A stretch of DNA of 64,000 nucleotides from JACVRM01 sp963809765 (GTDB taxonomy: Bacteria > Actinomycetota > Thermoleophilia > Gaiellales > Gaiellaceae): the NCBI GenBank assembly GCA_963809765.1, contig CAWEKT010000001.1:496001-560000 (forward strand). Direction: 5' to 3'. The notes under the pieces were generated by a model. The model saw only the letters and a list, made by a program, of their open reading frames with translations. It had not been told where the DNA came from and searched no databases. Shown piece by piece: positions 56,112-64,000 of this stretch (positions are counted from its first letter, which is position 1; every line of letters starts with the position of its first letter). The translations under genes and the position numbers were made by a program.

Positions 56112-58085
56112 ATGGGCGTGAACCGGCTGGCGGAGGAGACCAGCCCGTACCTGCTCCAGCACGCCGAGAACCCGGTCGACTGGCTGCCGTGGGGCGAGGA
56201 GGCGTTCGAGCGGGCGCGTGCCGGCGATCGGCCGATCCTGCTCTCGGTCGGCTACTCGGCGTGCCACTGGTGCCATGTGATGGCGCACGAGTCCTTCGAG
56301 GACGCGAGACACGCGCGCCTGATGAACGAGCTCTTCGTGAACGTCAAGGTCGACCGCGAGGAGCGACCGGACGTCGACTCGCTCTACATGGACGCGGTCG
56401 TGGCGCTGACCGGCCACGGCGGCTGGCCGATGACGGTCTTTCTGACCGCGGAGGGCGAGCCGTTCTACGGCGGCACCTACTACCCGCCCGAGCCGCGCCA
56501 CGGCATGCCCGCCTTCCGCGACGTCCTGACGGCCGTAGCCGAGGCCTACCGCGAGCGGCGCGACGCGATCGACCGCTCGGCCGCCCAGTTGGTGGAAGCG
56601 GTGCGAAAGGGGAGCGAGATCGCCCCCTCCGGCGAGCCGCTGACCGAGGGCCTGCTGCGCGGCGCGGTTGGCGTGCTGGGGCGCTCACTCGATCCCGAGT
56701 GGGGCGGCTTCGGGACGGCACCCAAGTTCCCGCCCGCCTCCGCGCTCGAGTTCCTGCTGAGGGCGCACCTGCGCTTCGGGGACGAGCTCTCCGCCGCGCT
56801 CGCCACGAGCACGCTCGACGGCATGGCGCTCGGCGGCATGTGGGACGAGGTCGGCGGCGGTTTCCATCGCTACTCGGTCGACGCCCGCTGGCTCGTTCCG
56901 CACTTCGAGAAGATGCTGTACGACAACGCCCTCCTCGCCGGCGCCTACCTGCACGGCTGGGCGGTCACCGGCAACGACTTCTACCGCGAGGTCGCCGAGC
57001 GCACGATCGAGTACGTCCAGCGCGAGCTCTCGCTGCCCGAGGGCGGCTTCGCCTCCGCGCAGGACGCCGACACGGGCGGCGTCGAGGGACTCACGTTCAC
57101 CTGGACGGCGGAGGAGCTCGAGGCGGCGCTCGGCGCGCGGCGCGACGACCTGCTGCAGCCGTTCGAGGACGGCCGCTCCGTCCTGCGCGGGCACCTCACG
57201 CCTGACGAGCGCGCCCGGTTGCTCGCCGTCCGCGACCTGCGCGAGCAGCCGGCGCTGGACGACAAGGCGATCGCCTCGTGGAACGGGCTCATGCTCGCCC
57301 CGCTCGCCGAAGCGGGCCTGCGGCTCGGCCGCGAGGACTGGCTCGAAAGGGCGCGCCGCCTGGCGGAGTTCCTGCTCGGGCCGCTGTCCACGCCGGAGGG
57401 GCGGCTGCTCCGCTCGTATCGGGCGGGTCAGGCGAAGCACGCGGGCGTGCTGGAGGACTACGCGGATGTCGCCAACGGCCTGCTCGAGCTGCACGCCGCC
57501 GACGGCGACGTGCGCTGGCTCGAGGAGGCACGTCGCCTCGCCGGGCTGGCGGTCGAGCTTTTCGCGGACGACGAGCGCGGCGGCTTCTGGCTCACCGCTG
57601 CCGACGGCGAGCAGCTCGTTGCCCGCAAGAAGGAGCTCGACGACCACCCGACCCCGAGCGGCAACGCGATGCTCGCGCACGTGCTCCTGCGCCTCGGCCG
57701 GATCTATGGCGACGACGAGCTGGAGCGGCGAGCCGTCGGCGTGCTACGCCTCGTGCGCAGCGGGCTCGAGCGGGTGCCCTTCGCGTTCGCACACTCCCTG
57801 GTCGCGCTCGACCTCTACCTCTCGGAGCCGCGGGAGCTCGCGGTCGTCGGGCCGCGCGATGTGCCCGGGACACGCAGCCTGGCAGCGGCCGCGCTCGAGC
57901 GCTGGCAGCCGAACACGGTCGTCGGCTGGTCGGCGGGCGCAGAGGACACGGCTGCGCAGCGCGTGCCGCTGCTGGCCGGCAAGGATGTCGTCGACGGCCG
58001 TCCCGCCGTGTACCTCTGCGAGCGCTTCGCCTGCCGTGCGCCGGTGACCGACGCCGCAGAGCTGGCCACCGCGATCTCGCGCTAG
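56112..58085 (+). CDS. YyaL-type thioredoxin-domain protein (DUF255 / spermatogenesis-associated protein 20 family)
   Basis: 657 residues, normal for the family. The N-terminal thioredoxin-like domain has NRLAEETSPYLLQHAENPVDW and SACHWCHVMAHESFED (a CxxC pair near residue 52-55), then GGWPMTVFLTAEGEPFYGGTYYPP. The rest is an (alpha/alpha)6-like glycosidase-related barrel (GGMWDEVGGGFHRYSVD, LPHFEKMLYDNALLAGAYLHGW). Enzyme activity is unknown in bacteria. Start ATG lies 22 bases after the DHA2 stop, so cotranscription is likely. No export signal is present. Confidence 0.92.
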   Translation: MGVNRLAEETSPYLLQHAENPVDWLPWGEEAFERARAGDRPILLSVGYSACHWCHVMAHESFEDARHARLMNELFVNVKVDREERPDVDSLYMDAVVALTGHGGWPMTVFLTAEGEPFYGGTYYPPEPRHGMPAFRDVLTAVAEAYRERRDAIDRSAAQLVEAVRKGSEIAPSGEPLTEGLLRGAVGVLGRSLDPEWGGFGTAPKFPPASALEFLLRAHLRFGDELSAALATSTLDGMALGGMWDEVGGGFHRYSVDARWLVPHFEKMLYDNALLAGAYLHGWAVTGNDFYREVAERTIEYVQRELSLPEGGFASAQDADTGGVEGLTFTWTAEELEAALGARRDDLLQPFEDGRSVLRGHLTPDERARLLAVRDLREQPALDDKAIASWNGLMLAPLAEAGLRLGREDWLERARRLAEFLLGPLSTPEGRLLRSYRAGQAKHAGVLEDYADVANGLLELHAADGDVRWLEEARRLAGLAVELFADDERGGFWLTAADGEQLVARKKELDDHPTPSGNAMLAHVLLRLGRIYGDDELERRAVGVLRLVRSGLERVPFAFAHSLVALDLYLSEPRELAVVGPRDVPGTRSLAAAALERWQPNTVVGWSAGAEDTAAQRVPLLAGKDVVDGRPAVYLCERFACRAPVTDAAELATAISR

Positions 58086-58112
58086 TGCCTCGTCAGGTGA
58101 TGCGCCCCCGCT

Positions 58113-58131
58113 CCCGGCTGAGCAAGCCGGG
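58113..58131. terminator. Hairpin after the YyaL gene
   Basis: CCCGGCT-gagca-AGCCGGG, a 7-bp stem 28 bases after the stop. The remaining 130 bases before the next gene show no convincing gene. Confidence 0.6.
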
Positions 58132-58262
58132 CTAGGACGCAGGAAGCTCGCGTTTCGGTGCATACGAGTCGACCGAGGACAACGCCCGGCGCCGGTTTGC
58201 AGCAGGAGTGCATTGCCTGAAGGGGCACTAGGGGTGGCCGCGGCTCCGTAAGCTCCGCCTCG

Positions 58263-60879
58263 ATGGTGTGGCGGGAGGCAGTGGCGGCCGCGCGGGAGGG
58301 CGAGCGGCTCGGCGAGGAGCTCGCCTGCTCGCTCGTCGAGGCGCCCACCGAGCTCATGGGCGAGGCCGCGCGCACGGTGCGCGACCGCGACTTCGGTGGG
58401 GTCGTGACGTACTCGCCCAAGGTGTTCGTCGCCGCTGACGAAGCTCTGCCGCGACGTCTGCCACTACTGCACGTTCGCCCACCCGCCGCGCCGCGGCGAG
58501 CGCGCGTACATGACCGAGGAGGAGGTGCTGGGGGTCGCGCGGGCAGGTGCCGACGCCGGCTGCCACGAGGCCCTCTTCACGCTCGGCGACAAGCCGGAGC
58601 TGCGCTATCGCGCAGCCCGCGAGGAGCTCGCCGCGCTCGGATGCGAGACGACGCTCGAGTATCTCGCCCGCTGTGCGCGGCTCGTGCTCGAGGAGACCGG
58701 GCTGCTGCCGCACCTGAACCCGGGCGTGCTCACGTGCGACGACCTCCTGGCGCTGCGGCGGGTGAGCGTCTCGCAGGGACTGATGCTCGAGTCCACGTCG
58801 GAGCGGCTGCTCGAGCGCGGTGCGCCGCACCACGGCTCGCCGGACAAGCACCCCGCGGCCCGGCTCGCGACGCTGGCGGCCGCCGGCGAGGCCCGTGTCC
58901 CCTTCACCACCGGGATCCTGATCGGCATCGGCGAGACACGCGCCGAGCGCGTCGCGGCGCTGCTCGCCGTGCGCGCCGCCCACGAGCGACACGGACACGT
59001 CCAGGAGGTGATCGTCCAGAACTTCCGTGCGAAGCCGGGCACACGGATGGCCTCCCATCCCGAGCCGTCCCTGGACGAGCTGCTCTGGAGCGCCGCGGCG
59101 GCGCGGCTCGTGCTCGGGCCGGACATCAGCGTCCAGGTGCCGCCGAACCTGAGCTACGCGGCGTTCGGCCGGCTGCTGGAAGCCGGCATCGACGACTGGG
59201 GCGGCGTGTCCCCCGTCACCGCCGACCACGTCAACCCCGAGGCGCCGTGGCCCGCGGTCGCCGCGCTCGAGCGCGCTACCCAGGACGCCGGGCTGGAGCT
59301 CGCGGCGCGGCTGCCGGTCTACCCGCGCTACGTCGCGGAGGCCGCGCGCTGGCTCGACGAGTCCGTGGTCGCACCGACCCTGCGGCGTGCGGACGCGAGC
59401 GGTCTGGGCCGTGCGCGCGACTGGGTGGCCGGCGCCGCCGTGCCGGTGCCGCCGAGCGAGGCGGCCGCGCTGCTCGGCGCGGCTCCGGCTGCCGACACGT
59501 CCCCGCCGCTGGTTCGGGCGGCGCTCGAGGTCGCTTCGGCGGACATGCCCCCGGCGGACGTGTCCGATGGGGCGGGCGAAGGCGCCCGTAGCCTCCTCCC
59601 CGCTGCGAGCGTAGCGACGAACGGCGCACGTATCCGGAACGGGAATGTGCCGTTTTCGTCCGGGGTAGTCGGGGAGGCGCTCGCGCGCGCCGCTGCCGGC
59701 GCCGAGCTGCGCGAGCAGGATGCGGTCGCGCTGCTCGAGGCGCGCGGGCGGGCGGCGGCCGCCGTCTGCGAGGCGGCAGATGAGCTGCGGCGGCGCGTCA
59801 ACGGCGACACCGTCAGCTACGTCGTCACCCGCAACGTCAACTACACCAACGTCTGCTACTTCCGCTGCGGCTTCTGCGCCTTCTCGAAGGGCAAGCTGGC
59901 GGCGAGCCTGCGCGGCCGCCCGTACCTGGTGCCGAACGCGGAGGTCGCCAGGCGCGCGTGCGAGGCGTGGGAGCGCGGCGCCACCGAGATCTGTCTCCAA
60001 GGCGGGATCCATCCGGGTTTCACCGGCCGGCACTACCTGGACGTCTGTACCGCAGTGAAGGCGGTGGCGCCGGGCCTGCACGTGCACGCGTTCTCCGCGC
60101 TGGAGGTCTGGCAGGGCGCCGCCACGCTGGGCGTCCAGCTCGAGCCTTTCCTGCGCGAGCTGCGCGAGGCGGGCCTCGCCTCGCTGCCCGGGACGGCCGC
60201 CGAGATCCTGGACGACGAGGTCCGCGCCGTCATCTGCCCGGACAAGGTCACGACCGCGCAGTGGCTGCACGTCCACGAGACGGCGCACCGGGTCGGCCTG
60301 CGGTCGACGGCAACCGTCATGTTCGGCCACGTCGAGCGGTCGGTGCACCTGGCCCGCCACCTGCTGCGGGTTCGCGACCTGCAGCGCCGCACCGGCGGCT
60401 TCACCGAGCTCGTGCCGCTGCCGTTCGTGCACATGGAGGCACCGATCTACCTCCGCGGCCGCGCTCGCCCCGGCCCGACCTTCCGCGAGGCGATCCTGCT
60501 GCACGCCGCCGCGCGGCTCGTGCTCCACCCGCACATCACCAACATCCAGGCGTCGTGGGTGAAGCTCGGCCTCGACGGTGCGCAGGTCGCGCTCCAGGCC
60601 GGCTGCAACGACCTCGGCGGGACGCTCATGAACGAGTCGATCTCCCGCGCGGCCGGAGCCAGCCACGGCGAAGAGGTGCCGCCCGAAAGGATGGAGGAGA
60701 CGATCCGCGCCGTCGGTCGTGAGCCCCGCCAGCGAACGACGCTCTACGGGACGCCGCCCGCCGACCAGGTCGCACGCTCGTTCGGGGCGGCGCCGCTCGA
60801 GCCCCCGCAGAACCCGCCGGTCAAGGACGCGCGGCTCGTCGCTCCGCCGCGCCTCGTCCGGCCGGGGCTCGTTTCCTAG
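58263..60879 (+). CDS. fbiC: FO synthase, CofG-CofH fusion (one frame break)
   Basis: Two radical SAM halves that together form 7,8-didemethyl-8-hydroxy-5-deazariboflavin, the F420 chromophore, from a pyrimidine precursor and tyrosine. The CofG half starts after a break near 58,437 (removing one G gives KVFVALTKLCRDVCHYCTF) and holds the CX3CX2C motif. The CofH half begins near residue 460 with VTRNVNYTNVCYFRCGFCAF and continues ICLQGGIHPGF, MFGHVER, WVKLGLDG. Around 871 residues in total, as in actinobacterial FbiC. It shows the cell makes F420. It is convergent with lysA with a four-base overlap. Confidence 0.92.
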
Positions 60880-62137
60880 ACCTCGACCGCGAGCAGGTCG
60901 TCGAGCGTCTCGCGGCGGCGGACGAGCGTGGCCTCGCCGTCCGCGACCAGGACGGCCGCAGGTCTGAGCACGGCGTTGTAGTTCGAGGCCATGGAGAGCG
61001 TGTAGGCGCCGGTGGCTGCGACCGCGAGCAGGTCGCCGCGGCGCGGCGCGGGCAGCGGCACGCGCTCGGCGAGCACGTCGCCGGACTCGCAGTGCTTGCC
61101 GCACACGGTGTAGAAGCCGTCCGGCTCGGCTTCGGGCCGGCCGGCCAAAACCATCGTGTGCCGCGCGCCGTACAGCTGCGGCCGGGGGTTGTCCGACATG
61201 CCGCCGTCGATCGCCACGTAGGTGGTCGCCTCGCTCGCCTGCTTGACGACCCCGACGCGGTAGAGGGTGACGCCGGCCGGGCCGACGAGCGAGCGCCCCG
61301 GCTCGAGGATCACACCGGGCGTGGGGAGGCCGTGGCGGCGCCACTCGTGCTCGACCCGGCCGAGCAGGGCGCCGACGAACTCCCCGATCTCGGGCGGGCG
61401 CTCGTCCTCGAGGTACTGGATGCCGAGGCCGCCGCCGAGGTCGACGACCTCGGGCGTCCACCCGAGGTGGTCGCGGCAGTCGGCCGAGAAGGCGGCGAGC
61501 CAGTCGACGCTCATGCGCGCGGCGAGCGAGTCCCGCAGGTGCGAGCCGAGGTGGAGGTGCAGGCCGGCGACGTCGAGCCCGGCCGCGAGCGCGCTGCTCA
61601 CGGCCTCGACGGCATGGTCGGGCGGCAGGCCGAACTTGGAGCCGTGGTGGCCCGTGCGGATGGCGTCGTGGGTGTCCGCGTCGATGCCGGGGGTGACCCG
61701 CACGAGTACGCGGCGCACGCCGGCCGCGGCCGCACGGTCGACGTCGTCGTGGGCGTCCACCACCAGGTAGCCGACTCCGGCAGCGGCGGCAGCGGCGATC
61801 TCCTCGTCCGACTTGTTGTTGCCGTGGACAACGATGCGCGCCGGCTCGACGCCCGCCCGCAGTGCGTATTCCAGCTCACCTGAGTCGAGACGTCGGCGCC
61901 GAGCCCGTCACCCTCGAGAAGCGCCAGCAGTGCCACGTTGGGGAGCGCCTTGACGCTGTACGCGATCAGGGCTCCGGGCGCGGCCTCGCGGTAGGCCCGG
62001 GCGCGGGCGAGCAGCGTCTGCCTGCAGAGCACGAGCAGCGGCGTGCCGTGCTCGTCGGCGAGCGCGCTCGCAGGCACGCCGCCGATCGCGAGCTCGCCGT
62101 CTGCGAGCGCGGCCGTGTCAGGGAAGGTCGTGAGCAC
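60876..62137 (-). CDS. lysA: Diaminopimelate decarboxylase (one frame break)
   Basis: Converts meso-diaminopimelate to L-lysine with PLP. The N-terminal TIM barrel has GTPLLVLCRQTLLARA and the PLP Lys in LIAYSVKALPN; HGNNKSDEEI and HHGSKFGLP follow, and the C-terminal beta domain carries CGKHCESGDVLAERVPLP and MASNYNAVLRP. The frame changes near 61,885 (one base missing in ACTCAGGTG restores STQGELEYALRAG). I use the GTG at 62137, which overlaps the end of argH; an ATG at 62179 is the alternative. About 420 residues, normal. It follows argH on the minus strand. Confidence 0.9.
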
Positions 62138-63347
62138 CGAAGCGCATTTTCGCCTCGGCGAGCGCGGCCCTGACGCCACCAGGCCCGGGAGCGGGTCGCG
62201 GCCGTGGCTCGATCCCGGTGAACGAGCCGTCCCGAACCTGTTCGGCGATGCGCTCGTGGGCGTCGCGGAACGGTACGCCGGACGCCACCAGCTCCTCGGC
62301 GGCGTCGGTCGCCGAGAGCAGCGGATCCGCGCACGCGTCGGCGAGCCGCTCGAGGTCGAAGTCGAGGCCCTCGACGAGCGCGGTCAGGGCGGGGAGGGCG
62401 AGGGCGACGTCTCGCCGTGCCGAGAAGACCGGCGTCTTGTCCTCTTGCAGGTCACGGTTGTAGGCGAGCGGCAGCCCCTTGACGACGGCGAGCAGGCCGG
62501 CGAGCCGTCCGAGCGACGTGCCGGCCTTGCCGCGGAGAAGCTCGGCCACGTCCGGATTGAGCTTCTGGGGCATCATCGACGAGCCCGTGGCGGCGCCGGC
62601 CGGCAGGCGAACGAAGGCGAATTCGGCCGAGGCCCAGAGGCAGAGCTCCTCGCCGATCCGGGACAGGTGGCCGAAGAGGACGGCGACCGAGTAGAGGTAG
62701 TCGAGCGCGAAGTCCCGGTCGGCGACGGCGTCGAGCGAGTTCCGCATGCCGCCCGGAGGCGCCTCGAGGGGAAGGGTCGAGCCCGCCAGGGCCCCGGCCC
62801 CGAGCGGCGACGGCGCCGCCTGCTCGGCCGCGAAGCGAAAACGGGCGCGGTCGCGGTCGAGCATCTCCGCCCAGGCGAGCAGGTGGTGGCCGACGGTCAC
62901 CGGCTGCGCCCGCTGCAGGTGGGTGTAGCCGGGCATGGGCGCCTCGGCGTGCTCGTCTGCGCGCGCGAGGACCGCCCGGGCAAGGTTGTCGATCGCGGCG
63001 CTCGCCTCGTCGCAGGCGTCGGCGACGTACAGCCTCATCGCCGCGACGACCTGGTCGTTGCGCGACCGGCCGGCGTGCAGCTTGCGGCCGACGGGGCCGA
63101 GCGCCCGCTCGATCGCCGAGTGGACGTCCTCGTCCTCGGGCAGCACGTCGGCGGCCGTGAGCGCGGCCAGCCCGGCTTCGATCTCGGCCAGCTCGTCCGT
63201 GCTCACGAGCCCGGCTGCCTGCAACCGGCGCGCGTGCACGAGGCTCGCGCGGCAGTCGTAGGGCAGGAGCTCCTCGTCGTCGGCCTGCAGGAACGCCCAG
63301 ACCCGGCCGTCGAGAGCCCCGCCGGTTCTGGCACCCCAGACCGTCAC
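62118..63347 (-). CDS. argH: Argininosuccinate lyase
   Basis: Cleaves argininosuccinate to arginine and fumarate, the last step of arginine synthesis. Signature GSSMMPQKLNPD (near residue 268-279) and HAGRSRNDQV (near 91), with PMPGYTHLQRAQPVTVGHHLL near 137, identify the fumarase/aspartase-type tetramer. 409 residues, shorter than the usual 460 because the N-terminal domain is compact and the C terminus ends early with an Ala/Pro-rich tail. The start is GTG and overlaps a 34-codon leader ORF by GTGA. It lies downstream of argG on the same strand. Confidence 0.93.
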   Translation of the reverse strand: MTVWGARTGGALDGRVWAFLQADDEELLPYDCRASLVHARRLQAAGLVSTDELAEIEAGLAALTAADVLPEDEDVHSAIERALGPVGRKLHAGRSRNDQVVAAMRLYVADACDEASAAIDNLARAVLARADEHAEAPMPGYTHLQRAQPVTVGHHLLAWAEMLDRDRARFRFAAEQAAPSPLGAGALAGSTLPLEAPPGGMRNSLDAVADRDFALDYLYSVAVLFGHLSRIGEELCLWASAEFAFVRLPAGAATGSSMMPQKLNPDVAELLRGKAGTSLGRLAGLLAVVKGLPLAYNRDLQEDKTPVFSARRDVALALPALTALVEGLDFDLERLADACADPLLSATDAAEELVASGVPFRDAHERIAEQVRDGSFTGIEPRPRPAPGPGGVRAALAEAKMRFGAHDLP

Positions 63348-63448
63348 GCGCGCTCCTCGCCGGCGGCGGCTCCCACCCGGCGGAGCCGGGCTCCGCCGCC
63401 GCCTCGGCCCGCTGCGGGCACGGTGCCTTCCGGGCCCGTATTACCCAT
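63344..63448 (-). CDS. 34-residue leader ORF overlapping the argH start
   Basis: ATG at 63448 preceded by GGAGGGA with five-base spacing, ending at a TGA that overlaps the argH GTG. The Gly/Ala/Arg-rich sequence (GNTGPEGTVPAAGRGGG..) is not recognisable. The good ribosome binding site in front of this ORF, and none in front of argH, suggests translational coupling. The same stretch has a perfect inverted repeat GGCGGAGCC/GGCTCCGCC. It may instead be an untranslated leader. Confidence 0.35.
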   Translation of the reverse strand: MGNTGPEGTVPAAGRGGGGARLRRVGAAAGEERA

Positions 63449-63505
63449 ACTGTTCCCTCCGGCCCCGCACCCGCAGCGAACCGCGAGGAACGCGCGGGCA
63501 AATTC

Positions 63506-64000
63506 TCACGCTACCGAGCTCTCCGTGCGTGCGCGGCCGGCGGCCAGTCGCGCCTCGAGGCCGAGCAGGGCGATGAAGCCCTCCGAGGCCTCGTGCGGGA
63601 AGGTCTCGCCGGTGCCGTAGGAGGCGAGCGTCTCCGCGTAGAGGCCGTGGGGCGAGCGCCGGCCGGTGACGACGGCGGCGCCGGCCTCGAGCCGCACGCG
63701 GACTTCGCCGCTCACCAGTCGCTGGGTCTCGGCGAAGAACGCGTCGTAGGCGGAGCGCAGCGGGCTGAACCAGAAGCCGTCGTAGACGAGCTGGGCCCAC
63801 TTCGGCTCCAGCTCGCGCTTGGCGACCGCCTCGGCCTTGGTCAGCACGAGGTCTTCCAGCGCCCCGTGCGCCGTCATCAGCGTCAGCGCCGCCGGTGCCT
63901 CGTAGAGCTCGCGGCTCTTGATGCCGACGACCCGGTTCTCGATCATGTCGATCCGCCCGACCCCGCGCTCGCCCGCGAGCCCGTTCAGCGTCGCCACGAG
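63506..64000 (-). CDS. argG: Argininosuccinate synthase, C-terminal part (runs off right edge)
   Basis: The visible 165 residues carry the conserved C-terminal half: GERGVGRIDMIENRVVGIKSRELYEAPAALTLMTAH at the window edge, then LVYDGFWFSPLRSAYDAFF and GEVRVRLEAGAAVVTGRRS, with LYAETLASYGTGETFPHEASEGFI before the stop. It forms argininosuccinate from citrulline and aspartate using ATP. The start lies outside the window. The gene precedes argH on the minus strand, as in many actinobacteria. Confidence 0.93.
   Translation of the reverse strand, partial: LVATLNGLAGERGVGRIDMIENRVVGIKSRELYEAPAALTLMTAHGALEDLVLTKAEAVAKRELEPKWAQLVYDGFWFSPLRSAYDAFFAETQRLVSGEVRVRLEAGAAVVTGRRSPHGLYAETLASYGTGETFPHEASEGFIALLGLEARLAAGRARTESSVA

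Noticed and set aside
58354..61461. A 1,035-codon open frame on the minus strand opposite FO synthase
   Set aside because: The plus strand holds both CofG and CofH motifs; the antisense frame is low-complexity Arg/Ala-rich.
1..64000. CRISPR array or phage/insertion element
   Set aside because: No short repeats with regular unique spacers, no cas, transposase, integrase or capsid genes.

Overview
The window is 64 kb of very GC-rich, gene-dense DNA. The gene content points to an actinobacterium, and the class Thermoleophilia (Gaiellales or Solirubrobacterales type) is my best inference. The clues are a fused F420-pathway FO synthase (CofG+CofH), an AfsR/SARP-type regulator fused to a cyclase domain, a TrpB2-type tryptophan synthase beta chain, frequent GTG starts and a convergent argG-argH-lysA cluster. 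No tRNA, rRNA, CRISPR array, transposase, integrase or phage gene was found.

Layout. 1-11.6 kb holds assorted secreted and metabolic genes: a lectin-like repeat protein cut by the left edge, a GFA protein, a DsbA-like oxidoreductase, an MBL hydrolase, an extracellular nuclease, an M6-type metalloprotease, a bicupin, an MFS exporter and an orphan DppB-type permease. 11.6-19.6 kb holds a large SARP-cyclase-AAA regulator with direct-repeat (SARP-box-like) sites, a cupin, a 1-Cys peroxiredoxin, an alpha/beta hydrolase and a DUF1996 protein. 19.6-28.5 kb holds two large secreted subtilases. 29.1-42.3 kb is the most striking part: five consecutive secreted proteins (called SCP1-SCP5 here), each built from six or seven prealbumin/CnaB-like modules of about 105-125 residues. 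Every module starts with a (L/I/V)-x-(I/V/L)-C motif, usually CK, and carries a second Cys. Nearly all also have a Lys, a Glu and a C-terminal Asn placed as in isopeptide-forming CnaB domains. SCP1 and SCP2 are a recent tandem duplication that includes promoter and terminator. 42.3-44.3 kb holds a structured leader, ribosomal protein L31, an overlapping sigma-70 factor and a repeat-rich stretch. 44.3-64 kb is mainly metabolism and transport: glyoxalase/esterase pair, SDR, methyltransferase, TrpB2, Nudix regulator, EamA, LysR, HMG-CoA lyase, DHA2 exporter, YyaL, FO synthase, LysA, ArgH and ArgG.

How genes may work together. The two subtilases and five modular proteins form a roughly 22 kb block of exported proteins with no cytoplasmic enzyme, so a cell-surface or matrix system is a reasonable inference. 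No sortase motif or C-terminal anchor is visible. The SARP regulator probably controls itself and the adjacent cupin gene, because both have hexamers of the GT(C/T)AAG type at exact 11-bp spacing. argG, argH and lysA form an amino-acid operon, and mvaB sits behind a LysR gene.

Quality warning. About 25 single-base frameshifts interrupt genes here, including ones that should be functional (sigma factor, lysA, FO synthase). Most are +1 insertions when compared with the conserved protein frame, which suggests assembly or sequencing error rather than decay. I therefore describe these loci as single genes with frame breaks.
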